Shown here: positions 1 to 11,200 of the stretch, in pieces
Layout: each line of letters starts with the position of its first letter
Numbering within the stretch: position 1 is the first letter of the stretch
NCBI GenBank assembly: GCA_025526915.1
Contig: JAHLKH010000110.1
Coordinates: 27,250 to 91,249, forward strand
Direction: 5' to 3'
Length of the DNA stretch: 64,000 bases
From: Entophlyctis helioformis
Taxonomy: Eukaryota; Chytridiomycota; Chytridiomycetes; Chytridiales; Chytriomycetaceae
Made by a program: the position numbers and the translations under genes
Notes under the pieces: generated by a model
What the model was told of the DNA's origin: nothing
Database searches by the model: none
Seen by the model: only the letters and a program-made list of their open reading frames with translations

Positions 1-1
1 G

Positions 2-181
2 ACGCTGTCGTCCACGGCGCGCGGCAGCTGGGTGCTGAATGATTTCAGCGAGGGTCAGTCGGCACTGGACCGATCCGACTTTGTGGCCATTGCCGAGACG
101 CTGCGCGAGTATTCAGAGGGATACGGCGATGTCCATGGGCTGGGTAGCAACAGCAACGATGGCGATGACAACATGGACTGA
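2..181 (+). CDS. 3' end of an unidentified gene (partial)
   Basis: The window opens inside an open frame that ends with TGA at 179-181, giving about 59 residues. The visible tail reads in part WVLNDFSEGQSALDRSDF and finishes in a short Asn/Gly/Asp-rich end. It is not a shadow of EMC7, whose CDS stops at 324 on the other strand, and the two would be convergent with about 140 nt between stops. I do not recognise the family from this tail; the N-terminal part lies outside the window. Confidence 0.45.
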   Translation, partial: TLSSTARGSWVLNDFSEGQSALDRSDFVAIAETLREYSEGYGDVHGLGSNSNDGDDNMD

Positions 182-323
182 TGCTGATGCGCACTCCTTA
201 ACCACCATTAGCATGTGTTGCAGTGTGTTGCGGCCAAATGAAATCCATTGTATTCTTGGCAACCATTCCGAGCCAATCCGAGTGGACGCCTTGCGCATTG
301 CAGTCTTTCGACGTGCGCACACA

Positions 324-1527
324 TCACTTGCGCTTCTTGATGTTGGAGCCGCCTGCAGCAATGGCCTTGGACTTTCCGCCCACAATGCTCGACGCGCTGT
401 CGCCAGTGACCTTGGGCGGAGGGGCAACACCGTCCTGTGAGTGTCAAGACCGCCAACCAAACCGTCAGCAACGAGAAGCATGGCAGGCATTGCACTCATC
501 AGCCGATCCGCTGCTCGCCTTTGCGTTCTGCTCGTCAGCCATGGCCTGCATCTTGGGCAGAACAAAGAAGAGGGCAAGCGTGACACCAGTCATGAGCAGC
601 ATGGGGTTCATGAACAGCGACATGATGTTGAACTTTTCGCGCTCCTGTAGCAATGCACAAGCCACCCAGATGTGCGATTAGCGCTGGCTGCTTCATGCAC
701 TACGGCTGCGATGGACGGGTGAGCGCAGACCTTGAAGACGTTGTACGAGCCCAGAGGCTCCAGAACCAGAGGCGTGCTCAGGTAGCTGCCAATGCGCGAC
801 CAGCTCTTTCCAGCGGCCGTCTTTGACGCACGGACTTCTTGCCATTGACATCCAGGCGGATCTACACGCAACGCAGACGCCATGGACGGTTAGCTCTGCA
901 GGCACGCATGCCAACGAGCCATGCATGGATCAACGACGGCTCACGGTGTCAAAGCCAAAGCGGCCGGCCATGATCTGGAGCTGGTGCGAGCCGTCGGGGA
1001 TGGAGGGGCTGTCCAAGCAAGGGGGTGCCGGGCGGATCAGTCCAGATGTAAGCCGGGCAGCCCAGGCGCCACAGACGACTCACAAGAAGAACTCGCCGTC
1101 TTCGGAGACTTGGCTGACGAGCTCGCCAAAGTTGATGATGACCTTTGAGTTGATGGGCAGGTCTGCGAGGTCTGTGTGCGGATGTGTGTTAGGGCGGGAG
1201 TGCGTGCGACAGGTGGACATGCCAGGGCAGGCAGGCGGCAGGCAGGCAGGCAGCTTGAGAGAGCAAGAGGCGCTAGGCGAGGACACACCTGTCAAGACCA
1301 GGTTCGTGGCGATGCGGCCGCGCAGGCTGGCGGCGTGGGCCGAGATGCTGCAGCACGGGGCACGAGGCAGCATGGTCAGTGCGCTTGCTGCTGGTGGGCA
1401 TGGGCTGCATGGGCAACCGCACACGCAGCACACACGCAGCACACACGCAGCACACGCACCTGCTCAGCAGCAGCAGCACAAGCAGCAGCGGCACTCGCAG
1501 CACGCAAGATCCAAGCATCGAGAGCAT
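324..1527 (-). CDS. EMC7: ER membrane protein complex subunit 7
   Basis: Subunit of the EMC, the ER insertase for tail-anchored and multi-pass proteins. Read on the minus strand, exon 1 (from 1527) encodes a signal peptide, MLSMLGSCVLRVPLLLVLLL, followed by a GT donor. Later exons give the beta-sandwich signature: ATNLVLTG, INSKVIINFGELVSQVSEDG, then GSHQLQIMAGRFGFDT, typical of EMC7. The last exons hold the transmembrane segment (MSLFMNPMLLMTGVTLALFF, near 580-625) and the basic end NIKKRK, stop 324-326. About six exons. The final splice (donor near 510, acceptor at 435) does not keep frame cleanly as I read it, so either that junction is mis-placed or a base is missing. Divergent from the ECH1 gene with only 23 bp between start codons. 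Confidence 0.88.
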
Positions 1528-1550
1528 CGAGGTTTACCGAAACTCAAACA
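1528..1550. promoter_or_regulatory. 23-bp divergent start-to-start gap
   Basis: Only 23 nt separate the EMC7 ATG (minus, 1527) from the ECH1 ATG (plus, 1551), so both 5' UTRs and core promoters must overlap the opposite gene's first exon or be extremely short. No TATA box is visible in the gap. Confidence 0.5.
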
Positions 1551-2824
1551 ATGACCGACGACCGGCTGAGCAAGCCGTTCGAGACGCTGCGCGTGTCGTT
1601 CCCGGCCGAGTGGGTGCTGCACGTCGAGCTTGCGCGCAGCCGCCAGCTCAACTCGATGACGTCGCTCTTCTTTGTCGAGATGACCGAGGCCTTCGAGGCC
1701 GTGCGCCGCAGCAGCGCCATCCGCGCCGTCGTCGTCTCGGGCGGCGATGCGCGCATGTTCACGGCCGGCCTGGATCGTGCGTTGGTGCCTCTGGCTGTGT
1801 GCTGCTGAGCCTCTGGCTGTGTGTAATGCCAGCCACCGACTAACCACCAACTAACCACCATCAACCACCAACCATCCACTGGTGCATGTCCAGTCAAGGA
1901 GACCGGCGGCTTCCCCCAGCCGGACGCCGACCCTGCCCGCATGGCCCACGGCTTCATCAACAAGGTCCAGGCTCTCCAAAAGTCGTTCAGCGTCATCGAA
2001 GACTGCGGCAAGCCTGTCATCGTGGCCGTCCACGGCATGTGCGTCGGCGGTGGCATCGACCTCATTGCTGCCTGCGACATCCGCTTCTGCACAAAGGATG
2101 CCGCCTTCACCGTCAAGGTGTGTGTGTGTGTGTGTGTGTGTGCCAACACCAACGCCGGCACCAGCGCCAATGCCGCCCGCTGTCCGCTCGATGGTGGCAC
2201 TCACGTGCTGCTGTGGATCTTCATTTCCGCGGCTTTGTGCCCTGGCAGGAGGTCGATGTCGGCATCGCTGCCGATCTCGGCACGCTGCAGCGTCTCCCCA
2301 AGGTTGTTGGCAACGACAGCTGGGTGCGCGACGTCTGCTTCACGGGCCGCATCTTCCTGCCGCCGAGGCGCTTCAGTTTGGCCTCGTCAGCCGCGTGTTT
2401 GAGGACAAGCAGAAGCTCATTGGTACGCTCTTGGCATGGCAGCCTCGCGTTGGCTTGTCTTGATGGCTCACATCTCGCTGCAGACGAGGCGCTTGCAACT
2501 GCAAAGTTCATTGCGTCCAAGGCTCCTCTTGCTGTCCATGGCATAAAGTATGGCCCTTTGTGATCTGTGATCTACGGTCTGTGGCTGACGTTGTCGTTGC
2601 AGGACCCTTCTCAACTACTCGCGCGAGCACACCACCAAGGACTCGCTCGAGTACACGGCGCTCTGGAACTCGGTCATGATGAACTCGCCTGTAAGCTTGC
2701 TCTCCTGTCACGTCCATCCTGTGTATAGCGGCTGATTGCGTCCACAATGACGATCTTGCAGGACACTATCCTTGCTGCCCAGGCTGCCATGACCAGAAAG
2801 CCCGCCGTCTTCCCCAAGCTCTGA
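1551..2824 (+). CDS. ECH1: Delta(3,5)-delta(2,4)-dienoyl-CoA isomerase (crotonase family)
   Basis: Isomerises dienoyl-CoA intermediates in beta-oxidation of unsaturated fatty acids. The crotonase fold is complete across six or so exons: NSMTSLFFVEM, the oxyanion-hole region VAVHGMCVGGGIDL, then KEVDVGIAADLGTLQRLPKV, which carries the Asp/Glu/Asp set (GGGID, KEVD, AADLG) that marks ECH1 rather than plain hydratase. The intron 2118-2248 holds a (GT)n run. The frame slips by one missing base near 2355, between FTGRIF and AEALQFGLVSRV. The protein ends FPKL; the terminal PKL resembles a weak peroxisomal PTS1, and no clear mitochondrial presequence is seen. Stop 2822-2824, 30 nt before the next ATG on the same strand. 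Confidence 0.87.
2118..2248 (+). repeat. (GT)n microsatellite in ECH1 intron
   Basis: The intron between VK and EVDVG begins directly with GTGTGTGT for about 25 nt, so the 5' splice site is embedded in the dinucleotide run and could be shifted in steps of two. Confidence 0.7.
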
Positions 2825-2854
2825 CGGTCCATCCACCGTTTTGGGCTGAATGAA

Positions 2855-5800
2855 ATGCATCTTGCCACTTTGCCCGTTTCGCGATACAAAACACCCATGG
2901 CTGCCACGGCTGCCGGGCAGATACCAGCAGCAGCCACAGCCACAGCCGCGACATCGTCGTCGCCAAACACCATCCTCACTGCACCCATCGCCCACCTCAT
3001 TGTGCAGTCCTACAGCGGCGAACTCTCCTCTGACGGCATCTACACTGGCCCAGGAATCGCCGACTACTATTCTGGCCACAAGTACGCCGGCCACTTCAAG
3101 GACGGTCTTCTGAACGGCTACGGCACGTACCAGTGGTTCGACGGCGTCACGTACGAGGGCCAGTTCCGTGACAACAAGATAACGGCCAAGGCTCGTACAC
3201 GTGGTGAGGCCGTTGTCTTGCATGCCGCATGCTGGTGTCGCTGCGTTCGCTGGTGTCGCGTGCTTGACGCGTGAATGTTCTGTGCGCACGGCCTGCTCGA
3301 GCACCATTGCTGACACGGTCGCTGGCACGGCTTGGATGGCCGTCAAAGGAACGATGGATGCACGTACTCGGGCGAAGTCGTCCACGGTCTGAGGCATGGA
3401 TACGGCCGGTTCGAGTACACCGACCGCGGCATCTTCTTTGAGGGCGAGTGGCTTGACGGCAAACCCAACGGCCAAGGGTTCATCCAGTACGACGACACGT
3501 CGTTTTACAAAGGCAAGCCGCCAGTCTCTGGACATTCGTCACCGACAACAACCTGCTGGTTATGCTGACATGGCATGACATGGCGCTGCGTTGCGTGGAA
3601 TGGCAGGCGGATGGAAAAACGGCAAGCGTGATGGTGTGGGTATCATGGGATACAGGTCGGGCAACGTGTATGAAGGCGAATGGCGCAACGGCGTCAAGCA
3701 CGGCCAAGGCAAGCTGACGTGGAAGGATCGTGGCGAGGAGTACGAGGGCGAGTGGAAGGACGGGAAGCCAAACGGGTTTGGCGTCTATGTGTGGCACATT
3801 GCCGCGATTCGTGGCCATCAATACCCCATGCAGAACCGATACGAGGGTAGGGATTTGCTGGCAGGAATGGGTGGACACGCATGGCTGCTTGCTCACGCGC
3901 TGTGCCTTGTCCGCAGGAAAGTGGTTTGATGGCAAGCGGCATGGCCACGGCGTGTTCCAGTACGCCACCGGTGCCAAGTATGACGGCGAGTGGTTTGCCA
4001 ACATGAAGGTACGCAACACGTGCTTGTGAATGCAACCCCTTCGCTAAAGACTGATCTCTTTGCACTTGATCTGCCAGCACGGCAAGGGCACGTTCATCTC
4101 GGAAATGGCCGCATCTACGTGGGCGAGTTCCACAACGATCGACCCGTTACAGACTTTGAGCGCTTCAGGAACAGTGAGTCCGATGCATCCGCGTTTTCGA
4201 TACCATGCGTGCTGACTCGCAGCTTCCGCCACGGCATGCAGACACGCCGTACAAGTTTGTGATCCAGGCACTGTCGCCCAAAGAAACAGAGGACGAGACG
4301 CTCAAGCAGATCCATGCAGTCCTCTTCCGCCACATGGGTGAGACACTGGCCTGCATAGTTGCTCAGCACACGCGATGCATGACCATGCTCACTGAAACTA
4401 CAAAAGTTGATCTGTGCAAGATATACCGGTACTACAGTAGCATGACTAAAGTGGATCCGGCCAACCCTAAGCAGGTCATGACGCGGTATGGCATGTGGAA
4501 GCTCTTCTACGACATCAAACTCGTCCACAATGGGTACACGATCGGTACGATGAGTCTGCACATCGCTGCCTCATGTACGCTGCGCTTGGAGTTTAACGCG
4601 ATGGGGGCATGGTCGCACGTTAGCCGAGCTCGATCGAGCCTATGCCAAGGCATTCATGAATCATCCGCAGTTTGGGTTCAGATACAATGTACGAATGGCA
4701 GCAGCATCACGTCTGACTTTGGTGCATCTACTATGCTTCAAACTCTCTGACCAGCTGAAACACGGTACAATGCCAACAGGACCCGCACAACTCGCACGAG
4801 CAGTTTATCCTGCATGACTTTTTCGAGTACCTGATGCTCGTGGCGTACCATGTGTACCACGATCACCCCAAGCTGTCAATCCACGAGCACGGCGTGGCTG
4901 CTTGTCTATCCTATATGATCGACAAGGATCTGCTTCCCTTGGCACTGCCTCTTGCCGAAGGAACGCGTCCTGCGCCATCCAAATTTAGCCAGTTCATGGA
5001 CATCTTTCGGCAGGCAGGTGGCATGCAGTTGCCTGCCATTGTGCGCTTACTGATTGCGTTCCCGTGGGTAACAGAACTTTCAAGAGCTGTTTGGCGCGCG
5101 TATCGAGAAGACGTACGACCAGATGGCCAAGCGACGCGCCAATGCGCTGCCAAAGTCTGCAAAGGACAAGACAACGACCATCCGCGAGACACTGCTCACT
5201 CTCAAGGTTTGTCTGCCTGTCATCTGCATGACCTGACGAGCACGCAGTGGAATCAAAGCAGCACCAAACTGACGGCTGGTTACAGCACTACAAGCTGATT
5301 GGGCAATCAACAGCCGAATCACCATCCCGGCGATTCTGGAGCACTATGCGCAGTTCATTCCCTCTGTCGTCGACGGCGGGACATACAATCTCGAATACGA
5401 GGCAAGCCATCCAATCATCTATCCTATTCGACCACCAAACTCACTGCTGATTCGCATCCGACAGCTTGTGCACATGGACATTTTTCATGCAGTCTTTGCC
5501 GTCGGCTGCATTCTGAGCAAAGACGAGATTGCCGAACTCAAGACGATACTCGGCGAACCATGGGTGGACGACATTGATCTTGCAACCCATGTCTCCACGG
5601 CGCTGTCTGCGGCAAACGACTCGCATCGCGGTGTCAATGGCATGGCGCGCGAAGCCTCCAACACATCACACACGCTTGGCCAGGAGCAGCCCGATCGGTC
5701 GTCGCGCGTGTTTGGCCCACTGGCGACTGGCAGCACGCTCCGCTCCTCGCAGCAGCAGCTGGGGTCCGGATACATTCCCACTCGCAAGCAGTCGTACCGC

Positions 5801-6953
5801 TTGGATAGCGTCAGCGTCGCCGGCGCGCGTCTCGAGGCTGACCAGCGGTTTGGCGGAAACTTGCCGACGGTCATGTCGATGGAGCAGGGGCTCAATGCTG
5901 ACGGCAGTGGTGCACAAGCCGGATCGTCTTCTGGCATCCATCTTGTGGCCGCTCCGGCACTGTCGCAGCCGTCTGCTCTTCCTCCTCCTCAGCAACAGCA
6001 GCAACAGCAACAGCAACAGGTGTCGCAGCAGCAGCAGGGACAGGCATCGCAGAACGGCAAGGAGCAGGCGTCCCAGTCGCAGCAGTCGCCACAGCAGCAA
6101 TCGCCCCAGCCAGGTGCTGCACCTGCGTCTCAGCAGATCTCAACAGGATCGCAGCTGCAGCAACGATCCATGTCCCATACACAGGTGCATTCGTCAAACA
6201 CCAAGCTTGCTGCTGGCACTCAACCGTCGGCCGTCGAGTCCAACGGTAAGCACTGCGTCGGATGCCGTCCCAAACCTGGCATCGCTGACAGCCATGCTCC
6301 CCACAGTTTCGCTCGCACAGGCTGGTGCCGCGCAAGAAGCATCAAAGGTTGTTGACGAGGCTGACGACATGCGTCGCGAGGACGACGGCATCATCAGACG
6401 TAAGCACATTCCACTCTTTCTCTCTCTCTCTTCTCCAACCAGCCAGCCAATCATACGAACAAACAACCAGCCAGAGCCAGCTGACACGCGTTGACCAGTC
6501 ATCAAAGGCGTCCACGCGCTCCACAAAACCGTGTCGCGCACATTCAACAATATCCTCAAAGCGCATGCGGAGAACATGGTGGCGATTGAGCTGGTCGAGC
6601 GCACGTTTGTGAGGGAGATGCTCAAGAAGAGGGCAGAGGAGGCGGCGGCGCTCGTGATTCGCAAGAACGGCGGATGCGACGTGGTTGAGGATGTGGAGAC
6701 GGCTGGCGGGGATGGAGCGGACGAGAACAGCGGACCAGCCGGTGGCAATGGCATGAATGGATCCAGCAGCCTCGGCGGGCCTGCTGGGAATGGTGCTGGC
6801 GGAGTGACGGCTGCGACCGGCGTGGCCGGTAGCGGCAACGGCGGCAGTGGCGGCGCGAATGGCGGCGCGAATGGATCGCCGTCTGCGTCTGCTGGGCCGT
6901 ATGGCAATGGAGGCGGCGGCCAAGGAGTGACCAGTGGCTCGGGCACCGACTGA
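2855..6953 (+). CDS. RSPH10B: Radial spoke head 10 homolog B-like MORN-repeat protein
   Basis: Axonemal radial-spoke component, implying a motile flagellum. About ten MORN repeats are read across the first exons: HKYAGHFKDGLLNGYGTY, GIFFEGEWLDGKPNGQGF, NVYEGEWRNGVKHGQGKL, EEYEGEWKDGKPNGFGVY, KWFDGKRHGHGVFQY and others. The family hallmarks YPMQNRYEG and YVGEFHNDRP follow. Downstream exons (4205-5600) encode the helical C-terminal region with TTKVDLCKIYRYYSSM and FILHDFFEYLMLVAYHVY; a Gln-rich tract (near 5990-6120) and a Gly-rich tail ending TGSGTD close the protein. One base is missing at 4102-4105 (GAAATGG where GAAAATGG restores SENGRIY). Intron 3513-3606 is GC-AG. ATG 2855 has a purine at -3; ATG 2897 in the same frame is the alternative start. 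The last third, low in complexity, is less certain to belong to the same gene. Confidence 0.85.
3513..3606 (+). other. GC-AG intron in RSPH10B-like gene
   Basis: The exon ends ...TTTTACAAAG and the intron starts GCAAGC, ending ...TGGCAG. Splicing here joins FYKG to GWKNGKRDGVG, restoring a complete MORN repeat in frame; no GT donor at this point does so. Confidence 0.7.
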
Positions 6954-7059
6954 TCGCTGCCCAGCGTGCCTCATCACCTCTCAAATCAGTATGCAACCAA
7001 CCATCATCGATTGCTGGACGCAATGAAACACAGAGACCGTTCATTTCCAACAGATCCCG
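6954..7059. other. Short convergent intergenic gap
   Basis: About 105 nt separate the stop codons of the convergent RSPH10B-like and PSMG2 genes. I see no gene or structured element in it. Confidence 0.5.
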
Positions 7060-8139
7060 CTAGAAGAGATCGCGAGTGAACTGCTCGCGACCGTAGATCC
7101 CTTCCCACGAAAGAGGCTGTGCCCATACTCCCTTGGACTCTCTCAGTCCGACCAGATCATCCAGCGCATCCACAAACGCATGCACAGCACCCATGTTGTC
7201 GCCCTCAATCGCAAACCAGCTGATAACAACCGCAGGCGGCAGGCTCTCGTCTCTGGCACCCGCGTCCATGAGGAACCGCGTCAGACCGCCGCCAGGAGGG
7301 ATGCGCGCAGGGTTATCCAGATACAGCTCCTCGCTGGCCTCCATCTCGGTCCAGTTGAGCGAGGGCAGACGTGGGAATGCGGACAGGGACGCCGGCGACA
7401 CGAGGCTGTAGCGCAGGGGCGTGCTGTTGATCTGCGCGTCGGTGCGGCGCAGTCCGTCCAGCCCAGTCAAGATCACTGTCCTTGCGAATCCGACGGTCTT
7501 GGTCCACGACGCCAGCGAGTCTGCAAACGCAACGCCTCGGCCCTGCCACTGCGGTGTTAGCCAGCCCGCACGATCAGGCACAGGCCATGCTCCGTGGGCA
7601 CGGCAGCAGCGCACCTTTTCAACCCGGGACCGCATCTGGACAGCGGTGATCGTCTCTCCCGCCTCGGTCTGTCCGTGGTACACTGTCGGGCACGGCCAGG
7701 GTAAGGGCTGTCAGTCCAAGGGCAGCCGCCGGATCTGGCGCAGGCAGAGGCGACAAACCTTCGACGGCCGTGCGCGGCGAGGGCGGATCCCACGGGCCGT
7801 ACGAGTCGATGCCCACGGCGGCCGCGACGTCGGGGCAGTCGATGATGCCGACCCGCTGCAGACGCAGCGTCGCAATGACGAGGTCGAGCACCAGCTGGCC
7901 GACGAAGCCGATGCCGTTGGGTCCAGGCTGGTGGTCAAGGGCTGAGGGTTTAGCAGACAGGCATGCGCAGACACAGAACAGGCACACGCAGGCATACGAA
8001 GATATGGAGCACAACGACAGGCAGACGCACGCACCAGCAGCAGCGTGGAGCCCGCCAGCGCAGGCTCTGGTGCACCCTTGCTCGGGAAGAAGGCCAGGCG
8101 GCTGCTCGTGGAAGTGGCTGCGCTTGTCACCGCGATCAT
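7060..8139 (-). CDS. PSMG2: Proteasome assembly chaperone 2 (PAC2)
   Basis: Works with PAC1 in assembling the 20S proteasome alpha ring. The minus-strand product reads AFFPSKGAPEPALAGSTLLL, then PGPNGIGFVGQLVLDLVIAT after the intron 7928-8034. A second intron, 7683-7758, explains an apparent frame change, and splicing gives RTAVEVYHGQTEAGETITAV. After a third short intron comes WQGRGVAFADSLASWTKTVG, then the long last exon with NSTPLRYSLV, LNWTEME, IPPGGGLTRFL and EGDN, which matches the family motif order throughout. The last residues are RDLF. The start at 8139 is the ATG closest to the conserved FFPSKG; an earlier in-frame ATG at 8211 overlaps the TRAPPC10 start. Confidence 0.86.
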
Positions 8140-8209
8140 TTGCAATGTCGAGCGACGCAAACAGCGCTCGTAGCGACACGCCGCCTTGGCGCTCGACCAG
8201 CGGCCCGTC
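8140..8209. promoter_or_regulatory. Short divergent promoter of PSMG2 and TRAPPC10
   Basis: Seventy nucleotides separate the preferred start codons of the divergent genes. The palindromic TCATGA at 8208-8213 gives an ATG on each strand. Confidence 0.45.
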
Positions 8210-11200
8210 ATGACCTGTGCGTGGCTGGCGGCTGGCGGCTGGCGGCTGGTGCAGACACGCCCGCCCGCCGCATCTGCACCTGCATCTGCTCACGTCTGGT
8301 CTGTGCTTACGCCGTGCCGTGTGCTGCCGACAGATGCCGAGGACAGCGGCCTGTGGAGCTCGCTCGCCAGCGACTTCAAAGCGCGGCTGCCGCTGCGCCA
8401 GCTTGTGTGGCAGAGCCCGGGCGGTTCAAGCCGCAACACCGGCGCTGCCCAGCGCATCATCAGCAGCCTCGACATCGACATCAAGCCGTACTCGTCCGAC
8501 CTGTTTCCCATGTACGCTCCCGGCGGCCTGTCGCAGAACTCGCTGTTCATGCACATCTTCTTTGTCGGCTGCGAGGTGTGTGGCACGACCGCGTCGCTGG
8601 GCCGTGGTGTGGCTGTCGTCCATGGGCGGCATCGATGCCCAAACGGCGCAGATCTCTTGCTTCGGCTGGCTGCCTGTCTGTCTGTCTGTCTGTCTATCTG
8701 TCTGTTGGCTGCCCAGCTGACCATCTGGCCGATCAACCCGGCAGGATCTGGAGTACTACAAGAACAACGTGCGTCCAAAGTTGAAAGAGTGGCTCGAGGT
8801 CGTCACCAACAAGAAGCACCAGGAGTGGATGATTGTGCATTTCCTCGGCGGCGAAGCAGCAAAGACTCGGCCGGCCAGTCTCTTTGCCATGGGCGGCGGG
8901 ACAGTCTTTGACAAGATCAAGTTTGACTTTTCGCTCAAGAAGGACAGGTGCGCCAGCCACGTCTGGCATCTGCTGGGCTGACTGGTGGTGGCGACAGTAC
9001 GCAACACGTCTGGATGCGGTTGGCTGACGGCGGGCTGCATCTGACAGATGCATGCAGTTTCGCCAGACGGGCAACGAGGTCCGAGACACGGAATGCTGGA
9101 ACGATCTGTTTGATCGCGTCAAGGAGGGATTCGTCAGTGCCATCACTCAGCAGGTTGCTCAGCAAGAAGAAGACACGCGTCGGCTTGAGCAGCAGCGTCT
9201 GATGCCGGGCTGGAACTACTGCCAGTACTTTCTGCTCAAGGTCAGATCCCTTGTCTGCCTGATGGTTGCCTCGTAGCCGCAGTCCTGACAATGGCTTGGC
9301 TGGCTGGCTTGGCTGGTTGGCTGGCTGGTTGATTGCGCGGATAGGAGTCGCTTGCGTCCACATACGAGCTGATTGGGTTCTACGACGAATCCCTGCTGCA
9401 CTACGATGAGCTGGAAGCCATGTTCTACCAGACACTTACCGAGCAAGGCGCTCCGTGGTTCCACAAGTTTGGCGGTGTCGAGGCTGGAGACGATTGCCCG
9501 GACATCCTCAACACTGACCGCAAGCCGTACCGCGACAACATCACGCAGAGCAACATCACCATCTTTGATTTCCGAGAGTATCTGTTTGCCCGCCAGTGCC
9601 GGCTCCTGTTCCTGATGAACTCGCCCGCCGACGTCTGCCAGCGCACCAAGATCTTTGTCGTGGCGTTTGCCAAAACCCTCCAAGAGTACCGCGTGTCGCT
9701 CATACGCAACTTCCGCGAGTCGTGGTCGTACTCTGTGTGCATGCGGATTGTGCGCGAGTGCGACAATGTTGTGCAGGGTCTTCCGCTGTCGTCTGGCGCT
9801 GCTGTGCTCCACGATGCCCTGCGCGCCGAGATTGTGCAGATTGCGCGGTTCCAGCTCGACCGTCTTGGCGCGTTCCACAAGCTCTGTGTCAATCCGCTCC
9901 ATCCTCTGGATGCGGCCGAGGACGGTGACGGTCCTGGCGGTGACGATGACTCTGAGAATGCCAGCCGGCCGTTGACCAACCCTGAGCTTGTCAAGGCTCT
10001 CGACTCTACCGAGTCGTTTGACAAGTTGTATCATGTATGGCTTGAGGGGTTGGGGTTCCATTCCCTGTCTACCCATCTAATGCTGTTGGTTGACAGGTTG
10101 TCACGGATATGGCGGTCAGAGGCTTCGAGTCGAGTGGACGTCCCCGTGCAGCACTAGCCCTTCAAAGCGATCTTGCCTTTCTGTACTTGTATGTTCTCGC
10201 GTGTTCAGTTGGCGTATACGAGACGCGGCGAACCTCACACGGAGAATCTGCCATGACCCGCGCGCCAGTTCGAGACAAAACTATGCCAAGGCGGCAGCGA
10301 TCTGGGACCAGACTGCATTCAAGTACGCCGAGTTTGGATGGCACCAAATCGAGACCATGCTCATGGAACGGCTGGCGGTGTGCCATCGCCACCTGTCACA
10401 GTACAGCAAATATCCTTTTTCTTGCCTCGCTCGCCTTGTTTCTTGCCCATGCTGTCCATTCGACTGCCAGGCCAGATGTTGCACTGCGTGCTCCTTGACT
10501 TGGTTTGGTGATTACGCTTGTCGAGTGCTGTTTGTATCTTGCGTCGCAGCCACACCTGCTTGCGGTGGACAAGGCCGAGTCGTTTGTCGATGAGCTCAAC
10601 CAGGCTGCCATCTCCATGTCTGATCGTAAGTGCCTGGCCTGCTTCTGATGCTTGGCAATGACTGACACGGGGCACCTTGAGCAGCCATCACACGCGCCAA
10701 CTCGGAGCTGTTCGGCGTGTCGATTGCGTCTGTCACCAACCGTGTTGGCGATGACGATGATTTGGTGTTTGAGCTGCGCATCAACAGCGTGCTTGTCAAG
10801 GCATGTGGGACATCATAGCCGCCGGCTGTCAATGGTCAAGCACTGACCCGCTGGTGATGGACAGGACTTCACCATGACGCTTCTCACGTTGACGCTGACG
10901 GCAGGAGATGGCAAGGAGATGGTGTGCACCAACAGCAATGTTGTGCTGCATCCTGGAAAGAACACGGTTCACGTCAGAGCGCCGGCAAGTGTGCGGTGGG
11001 TTGCTTGGGTTCCGAGCCGCATGGACTGATCTCTGGCATGCTGCAGAAATCGACCGTTCCAGGCAACTACAGCCCATCAGTGTTCCAGATGATGAGTGGC
11101 AAGCTTCACTTCAACTACGATCTGTTGCCATCTGACCGCAAGAAGTCTGTGCGCATGCACGAGACGCTCTCCTCGCTCAGCATGAGCGCATCTCTCCCTC

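Noticed and set aside
2708..3535. 275-codon minus-strand frame over the MORN gene
   Set aside because: Shadow of the MORN repeats on the plus strand.
7683..7758. Apparent frame break in PSMG2 near 7684
   Set aside because: A 76-nt GT-AG intron with a CTGAC branch-like site joins AVE to VYHGQTEAG in frame, matching the family, so it is not counted among the missing-base events.
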